DNA of 64,000 nt from Curvibacter cyanobacteriorum (GCF_028649475.1 NZ_JAQSIP010000004.1:310001-374000), one strand, 5' to 3'; numbered from the stretch's first letter, positions 35,655-43,734 are shown. Made by a program: numbers and translations. Notes: generated from the sequence alone by a model not told the origin.

Positions 35655-36689
35655 ATGATCAAACTACCGCACTTCAAGGTGGCGGCGGTTCAGGCCAGCC
35701 CCGTTTTCCTGAACACGCCGGCCACCATCGACAAGGTGTGTCGCCTGATCGCCGAGGCCGCCAGCCAGGGCGCCCGCTTGGTGGTGTTTCCGGAGGTATT
35801 TGTCTCGGCCTACCCCTATTGGAGCTGGGTTGGTAACCCCATCGCAGGCAGCACCTGGTTCCAAAAACTCTGTGAATCCGCCGTGCAGGTGCCTGGCCCC
35901 GAGATGGCGCGTGTGGCGCAGGCGGCGCGCGACGCTGGTGCGTACGTGGCCCTGGGCATTAACGAACTGGCTGCCGGTTCGGTGGCCACCGTTTACAACA
36001 CCATGGTATTCATCGGGCCACAGGGTCAATTGCTGGGGCGCCACCGCAAACTGGTACCGACCTGGGCTGAAAAACTGACCTGGGCACCTGGTGATGGCGC
36101 GGGTCTGCGCGTGCACGCCACTGAGCTTGGCCCAATTGGCATGTTGGCCTGTGGGGAAAACACCAACACGTTGGCGCGCTTCTCGCTGCTGGCGCAGGGA
36201 GAGTTGGTGCACCTGGCTAGCTACATCTCGCTGCCGGTTGCACCACCGGACTACGACATGGCCGAAGCCATCAAGACCCGTGCGATTGCACACTCGTTCG
36301 AAGGCAAGGTCTACACCGTGGTGTCGTGCTCGACGCTATCGACAGAGACCATTGCCCTGATGGAACAGGCCTTCCCAGGCGCTGCAGCGCTGTTGACCCG
36401 TCCAAACAGCGCCTTCTCAGGGGTGATCGGTCCGGATGGCCGCTTGGTGGGTGAGCCCCTGATCGATACCGAGGGCATCCTCTACGCCGACATCGATCTG
36501 TCGCGCTGCATTCAGCCGCGCCAGATGCACGACATCACCGGTCACTACAACCGCTTTGATGTATTTGACCTGCGCGTCAATCGCCGCAGTCTACGGCCCG
36601 CCACCTTTCAGGATGGCGACTGCGCAGCCCTGCCCGATCTGCTGGATGGCGCGCAAGACTTTGATTTGTCCACTGGAGAGAAAGCATGA
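35655..36689 (+). CDS. Nitrilase
   Basis: A 344-residue carbon-nitrogen hydrolase. The catalytic triad is clear: Glu47 in VVFPEVFVSAYPYW, Lys132 in GRHRKLVPTW and Cys166 in GMLACGENTN. The YPYWSWVG and CGENTN forms are those of true nitrilases (nitrile to acid plus ammonia) rather than amidases. It lies 16 bases after the FAH gene and overlaps the isomerase by ATGA, so it is made with the ring-cleavage enzymes. An aromatic or arylaliphatic nitrile feeding this pathway is inferred, not shown. Confidence 0.88.
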   Translation: MIKLPHFKVAAVQASPVFLNTPATIDKVCRLIAEAASQGARLVVFPEVFVSAYPYWSWVGNPIAGSTWFQKLCESAVQVPGPEMARVAQAARDAGAYVALGINELAAGSVATVYNTMVFIGPQGQLLGRHRKLVPTWAEKLTWAPGDGAGLRVHATELGPIGMLACGENTNTLARFSLLAQGELVHLASYISLPVAPPDYDMAEAIKTRAIAHSFEGKVYTVVSCSTLSTETIALMEQAFPGAAALLTRPNSAFSGVIGPDGRLVGEPLIDTEGILYADIDLSRCIQPRQMHDITGHYNRFDVFDLRVNRRSLRPATFQDGDCAALPDLLDGAQDFDLSTGEKA

Positions 36690-37441
36690 CGCAGACTTTG
36701 TATCGAATCGGGCAGATCGTTCCGTCGTCGAACACCACCATGGAAACCGAGATCCCTGCGATGCTGTGGTCTCGCCAGTCCATTCGCCCCGAGCGCTTCA
36801 CCTTTCATTCAAGTCGCATGCGCATGAAGAAAGTCGTCAAGGAAGAGCTTGAAGCCATGGACCGCGACAGCGACCGCTGCGCCCTGGAACTCAGTGACGC
36901 GCGAGTCGATGTGCTGGGCTATGCTTGTCTGGTGGCGATCATGAGCATGGGACTTGGCTACCACCGCCAGTCCGAGGTGCGCTTGCACCAACGGACCATA
37001 GACAACGGCGCACCAGCCCCAGTCGTTACCAGTGCAGGGGCCTTGGTCGAAGGCCTCCACGCCCTGAGTGCCAAGCGCATTGTGGTGCTGTGTCCTTACC
37101 TCAGACCTCTGACCCAGTTGGTGGTGGACTACCTTGCCGCTGAGGGCTTTGAGGTGCTTGACTTCTTGGCACTCGAGATCCCTGACAACCTCGAAGTTGG
37201 GCGGCATGACCCGCAGAAATTACTTGAACTCTACAAGCGCCTCGATCTGCGAGGGGCGGACGCCTTGGTGTTGTCCGCCTGCGTGCAAATGCCCTCCCTG
37301 CCGGTCATTGCGCAGGTAGAGGCCGAAGTGGGCATTCCGGTGGTGTCCGCCGCCGTTTGCACCACCTACATGACCCTGAAACAACTGGGTCTTGAAACCA
37401 TCGTCCCGAACGCTGGCTCATTGCTGAGCGGCCGGTACTGA
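36686..37441 (+). CDS. maiA: Maleate cis-trans isomerase
   Basis: A 251-residue enzyme of the Asp/Glu racemase superfamily converting maleate to fumarate. The two active-site Cys are Cys81 (LGYACLVAIMSMG) and Cys199 (VLSACVQMPS), and the IGQIVPSSNTTMETE start is typical of maleate isomerases. It would complete a glutathione-independent gentisate route: maleylpyruvate, maleate, fumarate. It overlaps the nitrilase by ATGA. Confidence 0.88.
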   Translation: MTQTLYRIGQIVPSSNTTMETEIPAMLWSRQSIRPERFTFHSSRMRMKKVVKEELEAMDRDSDRCALELSDARVDVLGYACLVAIMSMGLGYHRQSEVRLHQRTIDNGAPAPVVTSAGALVEGLHALSAKRIVVLCPYLRPLTQLVVDYLAAEGFEVLDFLALEIPDNLEVGRHDPQKLLELYKRLDLRGADALVLSACVQMPSLPVIAQVEAEVGIPVVSAAVCTTYMTLKQLGLETIVPNAGSLLSGRY

Positions 37442-37503
37442 GTCTGTTCCGTGCATTCCGTGAAGTTCAAATAATTCAACCCACCCACGCCCGAGCTAAC
37501 ACG

Positions 37504-38472
37504 ATGTCTTTCCTCAAATCCCTCGCTTGTGTCGCCCTCAGTGCCGTCAGCTTGGCCGTTTTGGCCAAAGATCCTTACCCCAGCAAGCCGATCAAAGTCG
37601 TCATTCCCTTTCCACCGGGGGGGGCGGTCGATACCTTTGTGCGTACCATGGCGCCCGAGTTGGCTTCCGAGTTAGGTCAGCCCATCGTGGTCGACAACCG
37701 ACCTGGCGGGGGCGGGCAAATTGGTGCGGCGGCGGTGCTTGGTGCGCCTTCAGACGGCTACACGCTGTTTGTGGCGGAGATTGGCGCCTATGTCATCAAC
37801 CCGATGATTTACAAAAGCATCAGCTACCTGCCGATGCGGGATTTCGACAACATCACCATGTTGGCCCGGGCCCCGATGGTCATGTACAGCAGCAGCTCAG
37901 GTCATCTGAAATCGTTTGCGGTGCTTAAGGACACCATCAAGTTGGGCAAGGAGCTCAACTACGGGTCTTTCGGCCCGGGGACCGCCCCCCACATCCTGGG
38001 GCACGCGATGGGGAAGTCCATGGCCGGCAGCAAGCTGGTGCATGTGCCTTACAAAGGGGCGCCACCGGCCTTTCAAGCGATCATGTCGAACGAGATCGAC
38101 CTGCTGTTTGATGCGGTGCCCGGCACCCTCAACATGGTCCGCAACAGCAAGGGCATCCCGTTGGCGGTGGCTGCGGCTCAGCGCACGGAGTTCCTGCCGA
38201 ACGTGCCGACTTTTGCTGAGTTGGGCTTTGCCAACCTGAAGATGGACCTCTGGATAGGTGCATCGGTCAAGAAGGGGACTCCGCCAGCCATCGTCAATAC
38301 GTTGAATACGGCGATCGAGAAGGTGCTCGGTCAGCCGGCCGTCTGGAAGCGCTATGCTGACTTTGGCTACAGCCGGTCTCCAATGAGCCCGGCTCAGTTT
38401 CAGGCCTACATTGAGGCAGAGACACTGCGCTACCGCCCCCTGGTGGTGGATACGGGCGTGACCGTCGACTAA
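37504..38472 (+). CDS. Bug/TctC-family periplasmic solute-binding protein
   Basis: A 322-residue periplasmic binding protein of the tripartite tricarboxylate transporter type, very numerous in Burkholderiales. A signal peptide of about 21 residues ends AVLAKDPYPSKPI, followed by VVIPFPPGGAVDTFVR, VVDNRPGGGG and HVPYKGAPPAFQAIM. No TctA/TctB membrane genes are nearby, as is common for Bug proteins. Its place in the operon suggests binding of the aromatic acid or its metabolite. A strong terminator follows. Confidence 0.93.
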   Translation: MSFLKSLACVALSAVSLAVLAKDPYPSKPIKVVIPFPPGGAVDTFVRTMAPELASELGQPIVVDNRPGGGGQIGAAAVLGAPSDGYTLFVAEIGAYVINPMIYKSISYLPMRDFDNITMLARAPMVMYSSSSGHLKSFAVLKDTIKLGKELNYGSFGPGTAPHILGHAMGKSMAGSKLVHVPYKGAPPAFQAIMSNEIDLLFDAVPGTLNMVRNSKGIPLAVAAAQRTEFLPNVPTFAELGFANLKMDLWIGASVKKGTPPAIVNTLNTAIEKVLGQPAVWKRYADFGYSRSPMSPAQFQAYIEAETLRYRPLVVDTGVTVD

Positions 38473-38502
38473 GGCGCAGGCGCTGCGGCGATTCTGACCC
38501 CA

Positions 38503-38538
38503 AAGCAGATTTGCAGTTCCGCAAATCTGCTTTTTTTT
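38503..38538 (+). terminator. Intrinsic terminator of the gentisate operon
   Basis: AAGCAGATTTGC (38503-38514) and GCAAATCTGCTT (38521-38532) form a perfect 12-bp stem with loop AGTTCC, running into an eight-T tract. It ends the + strand operon and separates it from the converging Rieske operon. Confidence 0.9.
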
Positions 38539-38555
38539 GCCCACGCAAGGCGGGC

Positions 38556-39116
38556 TCAGAGGGTTTGGGGTCCGGTGGATGGGGACTTGGGCAGGCGAGT
38601 GCGGGCCTGAAAACGGCATATCCCTTCAACGCCAGCTTGACCTTGGCATGCGCAGACCCACTCGACCACGTCGGCAGGCTCAGACCACAGCGCTTGCGCG
38701 ACGGCCCGCAGCATGCCGACGATCGGGGTGCAGACAGGGTCCGTACTGTTGGGGGTGCCAGCGGCAAACGGGCTATTGCGTACCTCAAGCCACAACTGAT
38801 CAGGCAGGCGCCGGAACGACCAAACGCCCCAGCCCAGTGAAGCCGAGGCAGTGACCATGGTTTGGAGCAGTGCATCAGCACCGACCTCTGTCAGGTAAGC
38901 CCTCACGCTGTCGGAGCCGTGATCGGTCACCGATGCGCCCAGCGCTTGCAGTGCAAGGCGTCGGGGTTCGGGGTCGAGCTTGGCGAATGCACCCATCAGC
39001 ACATCCGCCCGCATGATGAGATAGCGTCTCGGGCCATCCAGGACTTGGCCTTCGGACAGGTCAAAGGCAAGGCGCTTGTGCAGGGGCCGTGGGGCTTGGC
39101 TCATGCGGGCTTTCAT
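38556..39116 (-). CDS. V4R-domain protein of the Rieske operon
   Basis: A 186-residue protein with a C-terminal 4-vinyl-reductase (V4R) type domain. The signature is a Cys-rich end: CTPIVGMLRAVAQALW, then VVEWVCACQGQ and GICRFQART. V4R domains bind small molecules or metals in regulators and bacteriochlorophyll enzymes. The gene starts by ATGA overlap with the Rieske beta gene, so it is made with the oxygenase. Effector binding, Fe-site assembly or a catalytic role are all possible. MSQ at 39104 is an alternative start. Confidence 0.65.
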   Translation of the reverse strand: MKARMSQAPRPLHKRLAFDLSEGQVLDGPRRYLIMRADVLMGAFAKLDPEPRRLALQALGASVTDHGSDSVRAYLTEVGADALLQTMVTASASLGWGVWSFRRLPDQLWLEVRNSPFAAGTPNSTDPVCTPIVGMLRAVAQALWSEPADVVEWVCACQGQAGVEGICRFQARTRLPKSPSTGPQTL

Positions 39117-39598
39117 GGGAAAAGCTGGATCATTTCGTGGGCTGCGGACGCATTCAGCAGATCGACCCGTTTGAGCACGATCTCGAAGCCTTGGGTTTTG
39201 GCGCGCAGTTGGTGGCGCCAAATCCCCGTCAAAGTAGTGGGCACCGTACCGCGGATCTCGGTGTACACAAAGGGGGTGTATACCTCCCAATCTACGCCAC
39301 CGAGCGGCTGGGCCTGCGGTGTCTGCAGGATGTGCAGGCTGCGCGCGCCAGGCTCCAGTGAATGGGCACGCAAACCCTGCAATCGTTGTACGCGGGTGGC
39401 CAGCAGGATGCGGTCCTCGTAAGCCAGCGACACATGGTTCACCGGGTCGGGTTGCTGGGCACCGTGCATGGGTACCCAGTAGTGGCCATCGGCGGCAAAG
39501 AGCGCGATCCACTCCGGGTAACGCGCTTCGTTGAGCAGGCGAGCTTCGTCAACCACGAACTGCTGCGCGGCCATCATGGGGTTGCTGTGGGTCATCAT
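39113..39598 (-). CDS. Rieske aromatic-ring oxygenase, beta subunit
   Basis: A 161-residue small subunit with the NTF2-like fold of ring-hydroxylating dioxygenases. The pattern QFVVDEARLLNEARYPEWI, FAADGHYWVPM, YEDRILLATRVQRL and an arginine-ringed core toward FEIVLKRVDLLN is typical. Its start overlaps the alpha stop (ATGA). It gives structure to the alpha3beta3 enzyme. Confidence 0.88.
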   Translation of the reverse strand: MMTHSNPMMAAQQFVVDEARLLNEARYPEWIALFAADGHYWVPMHGAQQPDPVNHVSLAYEDRILLATRVQRLQGLRAHSLEPGARSLHILQTPQAQPLGGVDWEVYTPFVYTEIRGTVPTTLTGIWRHQLRAKTQGFEIVLKRVDLLNASAAHEMIQLFP

Positions 39599-40917
39599 GT
39601 GGCCTCCGGTGTTTCTTCGGCCATGAACTTGGCCCAGGCTTGAAATTGATTGCGCATCAGCAGCTCGCTGGTGCCCTTGCAGTGGGTGGTGTCGTTCACC
39701 ATCTCGGCCTGCCTTGTGGCACCGCGGTGCAGGCTGACCCATTCGTTTCCGTCGGCCATCAGGCCTTGTTGGACGCTCTCAAACAGGTGGATGTCATCGT
39801 GGGCCACGATGGACATTGGCGAGAACACGAGTCGGTTGTAGGTCATGGCGCGCTCATGCAGCAGGTCAGGAGCCCCGACCGCGCGGAAGCACCAGGCTTC
39901 GATCAGCATGCGATCCACCGACAGCGGGCGAATCACTCGCATCACCAACGGGGCGCCCTTGACCGCGATGCTGGGAAACAGCACCGAGTTTTGGGGAGCT
40001 CGGCTCAGCACGTTCTGGGCGCGATCTTCACCATGTGCTTGGGTCAGGGCATCAAGGTAGTCCTGGGGGTAAGCGTAGCCGGTATGGGTGCTGAACTTGA
40101 CGGCCAGCGCACTGTGGCCGTTGGGGTAGACCTCAGCATCGAGTTGGGTAAAGAAGTCATAGCCTGACGCGAATGGCAGCATTTGCTCGACGGAGATCGG
40201 CATGGGCATGGATTCGGCTTGCTGCCCCCAGATGGCCTTGGCCGCTTTGCCTGCCGATTCGTGGGTGGATACCGGGTGCACGGTGTCGTTGATGTTCTCG
40301 AAATACATCTTCCAGTTGCAGCGGATGACGTTGCGAATCCCACCGCCAAAGACCTCGAGCTTGCCCACAGGGGAGCGGTCGGCCATGTTGTCCAGCCACT
40401 GCAGCGAGGCGCCAAAGTAATCTTCAAAGCCAATGCCTTGTTCATCGAGGCGGACGAACACAAAGTCCCGGTAAACCGAGGTGGCACCAACTCGGGTCAG
40501 ACCTTGGCCCGAGGGGCATTCGGACAGGCGCGACTCGGCGTACTCCTGGCGCAGTGGGATGCCCATCAGTTTGCCGTCAAGGCGGTAACTCCATGCGTGG
40601 TAGGCGCACTGCAGTACCCGCCCGGCGTTGCCGCGTTCATTGGTGTAGAGCTTGGAGCCTTTGTGGGCGCAGCGGTTGTAGAACACCTGGATCGACTGGT
40701 CCGATTGGCGCACGACCAGCAGTGGTCGGCCGGCCAGGTCAAGGGTGACGTAGTCGCCCGGATGGGGGATTTGGCTGGCGTGGGCAACGAAGTTCCAGGT
40801 GGCCGCAAAGAAGCGGCGTTGCTCTTGCTCAAACACGGCTTCGGACAGGTATGCGTCACGGTGGACGCGGTCAGCTTCGACCAGGGTCGATGGCGTATGC
40901 GGAGATCGATGGCTCAT
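39595..40917 (-). CDS. Rieske aromatic-ring oxygenase, alpha subunit
   Basis: A 440-residue catalytic subunit. The Rieske [2Fe-2S] site is CAHKG near residue 85 and CAYHAW 20 residues later. The mononuclear iron site is the Asp/His set NDTVHPVSTH with a later Asp. It adds O2 to an aromatic ring or its CoA thioester. The ATG at 40917 has GAGG upstream. The reductase gene is divergent, sharing a 64-base control region with a 12-bp palindrome. With the CoA ligase, thiolase-like and DUF35 genes it matches the composition of the ipf (ibuprofen) module. Confidence 0.92.
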   Translation of the reverse strand: MSHRSPHTPSTLVEADRVHRDAYLSEAVFEQEQRRFFAATWNFVAHASQIPHPGDYVTLDLAGRPLLVVRQSDQSIQVFYNRCAHKGSKLYTNERGNAGRVLQCAYHAWSYRLDGKLMGIPLRQEYAESRLSECPSGQGLTRVGATSVYRDFVFVRLDEQGIGFEDYFGASLQWLDNMADRSPVGKLEVFGGGIRNVIRCNWKMYFENINDTVHPVSTHESAGKAAKAIWGQQAESMPMPISVEQMLPFASGYDFFTQLDAEVYPNGHSALAVKFSTHTGYAYPQDYLDALTQAHGEDRAQNVLSRAPQNSVLFPSIAVKGAPLVMRVIRPLSVDRMLIEAWCFRAVGAPDLLHERAMTYNRLVFSPMSIVAHDDIHLFESVQQGLMADGNEWVSLHRGATRQAEMVNDTTHCKGTSELLMRNQFQAWAKFMAEETPEAT

Positions 40918-40941
40918 GGCATCCTCGGAGGAAATTGTATA

Positions 40942-40956
40942 AACAGTATACTGTAT
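40942..40956. promoter_or_regulatory. Divergent operator, Rieske oxygenase / reductase
   Basis: ACAGTATACTGT (40943-40954) is a perfect 12-bp palindrome. Read on the - strand the element is ATACAGTATACTGTT. TATACT is present in both directions, so one bound regulator could control both the oxygenase (-) and the reductase (+). Confidence 0.6.
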
Positions 40957-40981
40957 CCTTTTATTTGAAGGAGTTGGGGTT

Positions 40982-41938
40982 ATGAACACCTGTCTGTCGC
41001 TTCAGGTTGCCGACAAGCAATCGATTGCTGAGGGCATCGTTCTACTTGAGCTGACTGCACCCGATGATCGTGAGCTGCCGCCATTCACGGCTGGTGCCCA
41101 TTTGCTACTGCACCTGCCTGGGGGGCTGGTGCGAGCCTATTCCTTGTGCAACGACCCCGCAGAACGTCATCGGTATCAGCTCGCGATCAACCTGGATCCG
41201 CAGTCGCGGGGCGGTTCGCGTGCGGTGCACGAGCGGCTCGCCGTTGGTGACCTGGTCTCGGTCCAAGGGCCGAGCAACCTGTTTCCACTCGATCTCGAGG
41301 CCCCACATGCCTTGTTATTTGCTGGTGGCATTGGCATCACCCCCGTGTTGTCGATGGCGCGACAACTGCAAGCACAAGGGCGCAGTTGGTCGCTGCACTA
41401 TGTGACCCGGTCGCCGGAGCGCTGTGCTTTCCGCGAAGCGCTGACCACGGGGCCCATGGCAAGTTCAAGCCGGCTGTACTTTGATAGCGAGACGGTGGAT
41501 CAACGTCTCGACCTGGCTCGCGCCATTGGCGCAGCGCCGCAGGGGGCTCACCTGTATGTTTGTGGTCCTGCAGGCTTCATTGACGCCACGCTGGCAGCTG
41601 CACGCGAGCAGGGTTGGGTGGAGGCGCGGCTGCATTCAGAGCGATTTGCCGCCACGGCTCCTGTGGTTCAGGGGGAGCGGCGCTTCACCCTGAAGCTGGA
41701 GCGCAGTGGTTTGACCCTGGAGGTGCCCCCTGATCAGACTGCCATGGCAGTCATGCTGGAGGCGGGCGTGGATTTGCCGTTTTCTTGTGAGCAGGGCATC
41801 TGTGGCACTTGTATCACCGATGTCTTGGAGGGGCGCCCTGACCACCGCGACCAATGCCTGGATGAGGAGACTCGCGTCACGTCATTCACCCCCTGTTGTT
41901 CGCGTTCGCTGGATGACTGCTTGCGCATCGACCTTTGA
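40982..41938 (+). CDS. Oxygenase reductase, phthalate dioxygenase reductase type
   Basis: A 318-residue NAD(P)H-dependent flavin/Fe-S reductase that feeds electrons to the Rieske enzyme. Domain order is flavin binding (VRAYSLCNDP), nucleotide binding (FAGGIGITPVLSMARQL, YVCGPAGFIDATL), then a C-terminal plant-type [2Fe-2S] domain with ligands CEQGICGTC and a last Cys in DQCLDEE. This is the PDR layout, in contrast to BenC-type reductases with ferredoxin at the N-terminus. It is transcribed away from the oxygenase genes. Confidence 0.93.
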   Translation: MNTCLSLQVADKQSIAEGIVLLELTAPDDRELPPFTAGAHLLLHLPGGLVRAYSLCNDPAERHRYQLAINLDPQSRGGSRAVHERLAVGDLVSVQGPSNLFPLDLEAPHALLFAGGIGITPVLSMARQLQAQGRSWSLHYVTRSPERCAFREALTTGPMASSSRLYFDSETVDQRLDLARAIGAAPQGAHLYVCGPAGFIDATLAAAREQGWVEARLHSERFAATAPVVQGERRFTLKLERSGLTLEVPPDQTAMAVMLEAGVDLPFSCEQGICGTCITDVLEGRPDHRDQCLDEETRVTSFTPCCSRSLDDCLRIDL

Positions 41939-41961
41939 CAGGCCGCCTCCTTGACGGCCTG
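41939..41961. terminator. Hairpin between converging reductase and gntR genes
   Basis: CAGGCCG (41939-41945) pairs with CGGCCTG (41955-41961) across a 9-base loop in the 66-base gap between two converging stops. A T-run is missing, so it is a weak bidirectional terminator candidate. Confidence 0.4.
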
Positions 41962-42004
41962 CCGTCAGTCGCGTACGTGTCGAACAGGCACGAGTGCTTA
42001 TCGC

Positions 42005-42709
42005 TCAGGCGGCTTCAGCGCCCATCAGGGCTTCTTGTTTGGCGTAATACGACGCTGCCGACATGCGCAGGTTATGGGCGACGCGGTCCTTCACGGCTTC
42101 GGTATCGCGTTTGACGAAGGCGGCCAGTATTTCCTTCGTGTGGTGCAGGGAGAGTTCACGGAACTCGGTGTCTTGCAACGTGGCCAGTCGCACCACCTGG
42201 GCATGGTCGCGCAGGCGATAAATCACTTGAGCCAGGCGGCGGTTGGGCACCATGTCCATCCAAGCGACCCAAAACGCCCAGTTGGCGCTCATGTACCCCA
42301 GTACATCGGCCTTGAGGTGGGCTTTCTCGGCATTCTCCACCGCCACCGTCATCTTGCCCAAGCCGTCGACCTTGGAGTTCTGGCAGGCGATGGCCGCTGC
42401 GGCAGGTTCGAGCAGCAGGCGCACTTCAAACATATCGGCAATGTCCTCGGGGGTGAACTGCGGCAGGATGAAGCCCCTCGACGTGCCCTCCAGGTAGCCC
42501 TCGTTTTTGAGCTGCAGTAGCGCTTCGCGCACCGGCATGCGGGAGACATTGAGTTGGGCCGCCAGTTCGTGATCAACCAAGCGATCTTGGGTCGAGATGT
42601 CCCCCTTGTGCAGTCGATCACGCAGCAAGGCGTAGACCTGATCTCGGATGCTCTGCTTGGGTAGCTCTCCCGCAATCAGAAAGGGGGTCTTCAGGGGTGC
42701 AGTAGACAT
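42005..42709 (-). CDS. GntR-family regulator, FCD subfamily
   Basis: A 234-residue regulator, probably controlling the island. A winged helix-turn-helix (residues about 20-85, with VSRMPVREALLQLKNEGYL as recognition part) precedes a helical FCD effector domain (FEVRLLLEPAAAAIA). Two FCD metal-site His remain (LHHTKEIL, VAHNLRMS), but the usual acidic-xx-His pair in the middle helix reads NWAFW, so the metal site may be altered. It lies in the middle of the island, next to a copy of the repeated ATACAGTATAC element, which suits self-regulation. FCD regulators often bind GTATAC-type palindromes. Confidence 0.9.
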   Translation of the reverse strand: MSTAPLKTPFLIAGELPKQSIRDQVYALLRDRLHKGDISTQDRLVDHELAAQLNVSRMPVREALLQLKNEGYLEGTSRGFILPQFTPEDIADMFEVRLLLEPAAAAIACQNSKVDGLGKMTVAVENAEKAHLKADVLGYMSANWAFWVAWMDMVPNRRLAQVIYRLRDHAQVVRLATLQDTEFRELSLHHTKEILAAFVKRDTEAVKDRVAHNLRMSAASYYAKQEALMGAEAA

Positions 42710-42780
42710 GAATCAGTGCCGTTGTCGAGGGCAGTCATTGTGCCAGAAACCATGATCTACCCTCATTTTTGAAATACAAA

Positions 42781-42795
42781 ATACAGTATACTTTT
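42781..42795 (+). promoter_or_regulatory. Operator/-10 element in the gntR / SDR divergent region
   Basis: ATACAGTATACTTTT matches the island consensus at all 15 positions. TATACT (42787-42792) can serve as -10 for the SDR unit. It lies 72 bases from the gntR start, so autoregulation is also possible. Confidence 0.6.
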
Positions 42796-42841
42796 CTGTG
42801 GTGGTGTACCTTTTCCTCCCTTCTAATCAGGAGTATTTAGC

Positions 42842-42916
42842 ATGAATAGTCTGTCTGGCGTTGTTGACATCGAGGGTGGCCTGCGGGTCTGCCTGTACCG
42901 GTGGAGGGTGGCATGA
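42842..42916 (+). CDS. Short leader reading frame coupled to the SDR gene
   Basis: A 24-codon frame (MNSLSGVVDIEG..., ending RWRVA) starts at an ATG with AGGAG ten bases before it and ends in a TGA that overlaps the SDR ATG (ATGA). The SDR itself has only GGAGGG further upstream within this frame. It could be a leader that brings ribosomes to the SDR start, or the remnant N-terminus of a lost gene. No family is recognised. Confidence 0.4.
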   Translation: MNSLSGVVDIEGGLRVCLYRWRVA

Positions 42917-43638
42917 CCCATTCGCTGAAGGGTGCCAATGTGCTGCTGTTGGGCGGCTCCGGTGGAATCGGTGGCGCGTTGGCAAACCGATTGGCTCTGG
43001 CCGGTGTGGCCTCTCTCGTCACAGCCTCCCATGCACCATCCCCGTTGACATTGCCGGGCACGCCCTTGCTCAATCTGGTGGTGGACATGACCGATCTGAG
43101 CAGTGTGCAGGCGCTGGTGGCACAGGTGCGTGAGCGCGACATTTCGTTCGTGCTGAACTGCGCCGGCGTTAACAGCAACGCATCGGTGCTAGCCCCTGAT
43201 GCCCGTCTCAATGCCCGCCGCGAGATGGAGGTCAACTATTTTGGCCTGCTCAACGTCGGTTTGGCCTTCGGTCCCCTGCTCGCGGCCCGGGGTGGGGGTG
43301 TGATGGCCAGTGTGTTGAGTTTTCTGGCGCATGTCTCGCTGCCCTCACTGGCGACCTATTGCGCTAGCAAGGCGGCGGCCCAAGCCGCGAATCTGGCGCT
43401 TCGAGCCGAGTTCAAGCCTCAGGGCGTCAAGGTTTGCGGCATCTACCCCATGGCGGTGGACACCCGCATGAGCACTGACCAGGCTGGTGAGAAGATGTCG
43501 CCAAGTGCGCTCGCTGATGAGATAGTCCAATTTTTGTCGGGCCCCTGTGAAGATCTCTACCCGGGCGATGCCCAGCAAGCTTATGAGGCTTGGTTGCGTG
43601 ACCCCCGCGGTTTCCAGTCGGCCATGCTGGTTGGCTGA
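42913..43638 (+). CDS. Short-chain dehydrogenase/reductase
   Basis: A 241-residue NAD(P)-dependent oxidoreductase. The cofactor motif LLGGSGGIGGAL, NCAG near residue 80, the catalytic Ser in ASVLSFLAH and the YCASK active site are present. It may oxidise a cis-dihydrodiol or an alcohol made by the Rieske enzyme, but SDR sequence alone does not fix the substrate. It forms a single-gene + strand unit next to gntR. Confidence 0.88.
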   Translation: MTHSLKGANVLLLGGSGGIGGALANRLALAGVASLVTASHAPSPLTLPGTPLLNLVVDMTDLSSVQALVAQVRERDISFVLNCAGVNSNASVLAPDARLNARREMEVNYFGLLNVGLAFGPLLAARGGGVMASVLSFLAHVSLPSLATYCASKAAAQAANLALRAEFKPQGVKVCGIYPMAVDTRMSTDQAGEKMSPSALADEIVQFLSGPCEDLYPGDAQQAYEAWLRDPRGFQSAMLVG

Positions 43639-43706
43639 GTGTGCTGGATCATGCTGAAAAGCTAGGCGTCCTAGGGCGCCTGCAGGGGTGAATCTCGCTT
43701 CGATGT

Positions 43707-43724
43707 CGACCCCTGGCGGGGTCG
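43707..43724. terminator. Hairpin between converging SDR and flavin reductase-like genes
   Basis: CGACCCC (43707-43713) and GGGGTCG (43718-43724) form a perfect 7-bp stem with loop TGGC. A second smaller repeat, AGGCG/CGCCT, lies at 43664-43681. Both are between two converging stops and have no T-run. Confidence 0.45.
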
Positions 43725-43734
43725 TGTCATCCGA

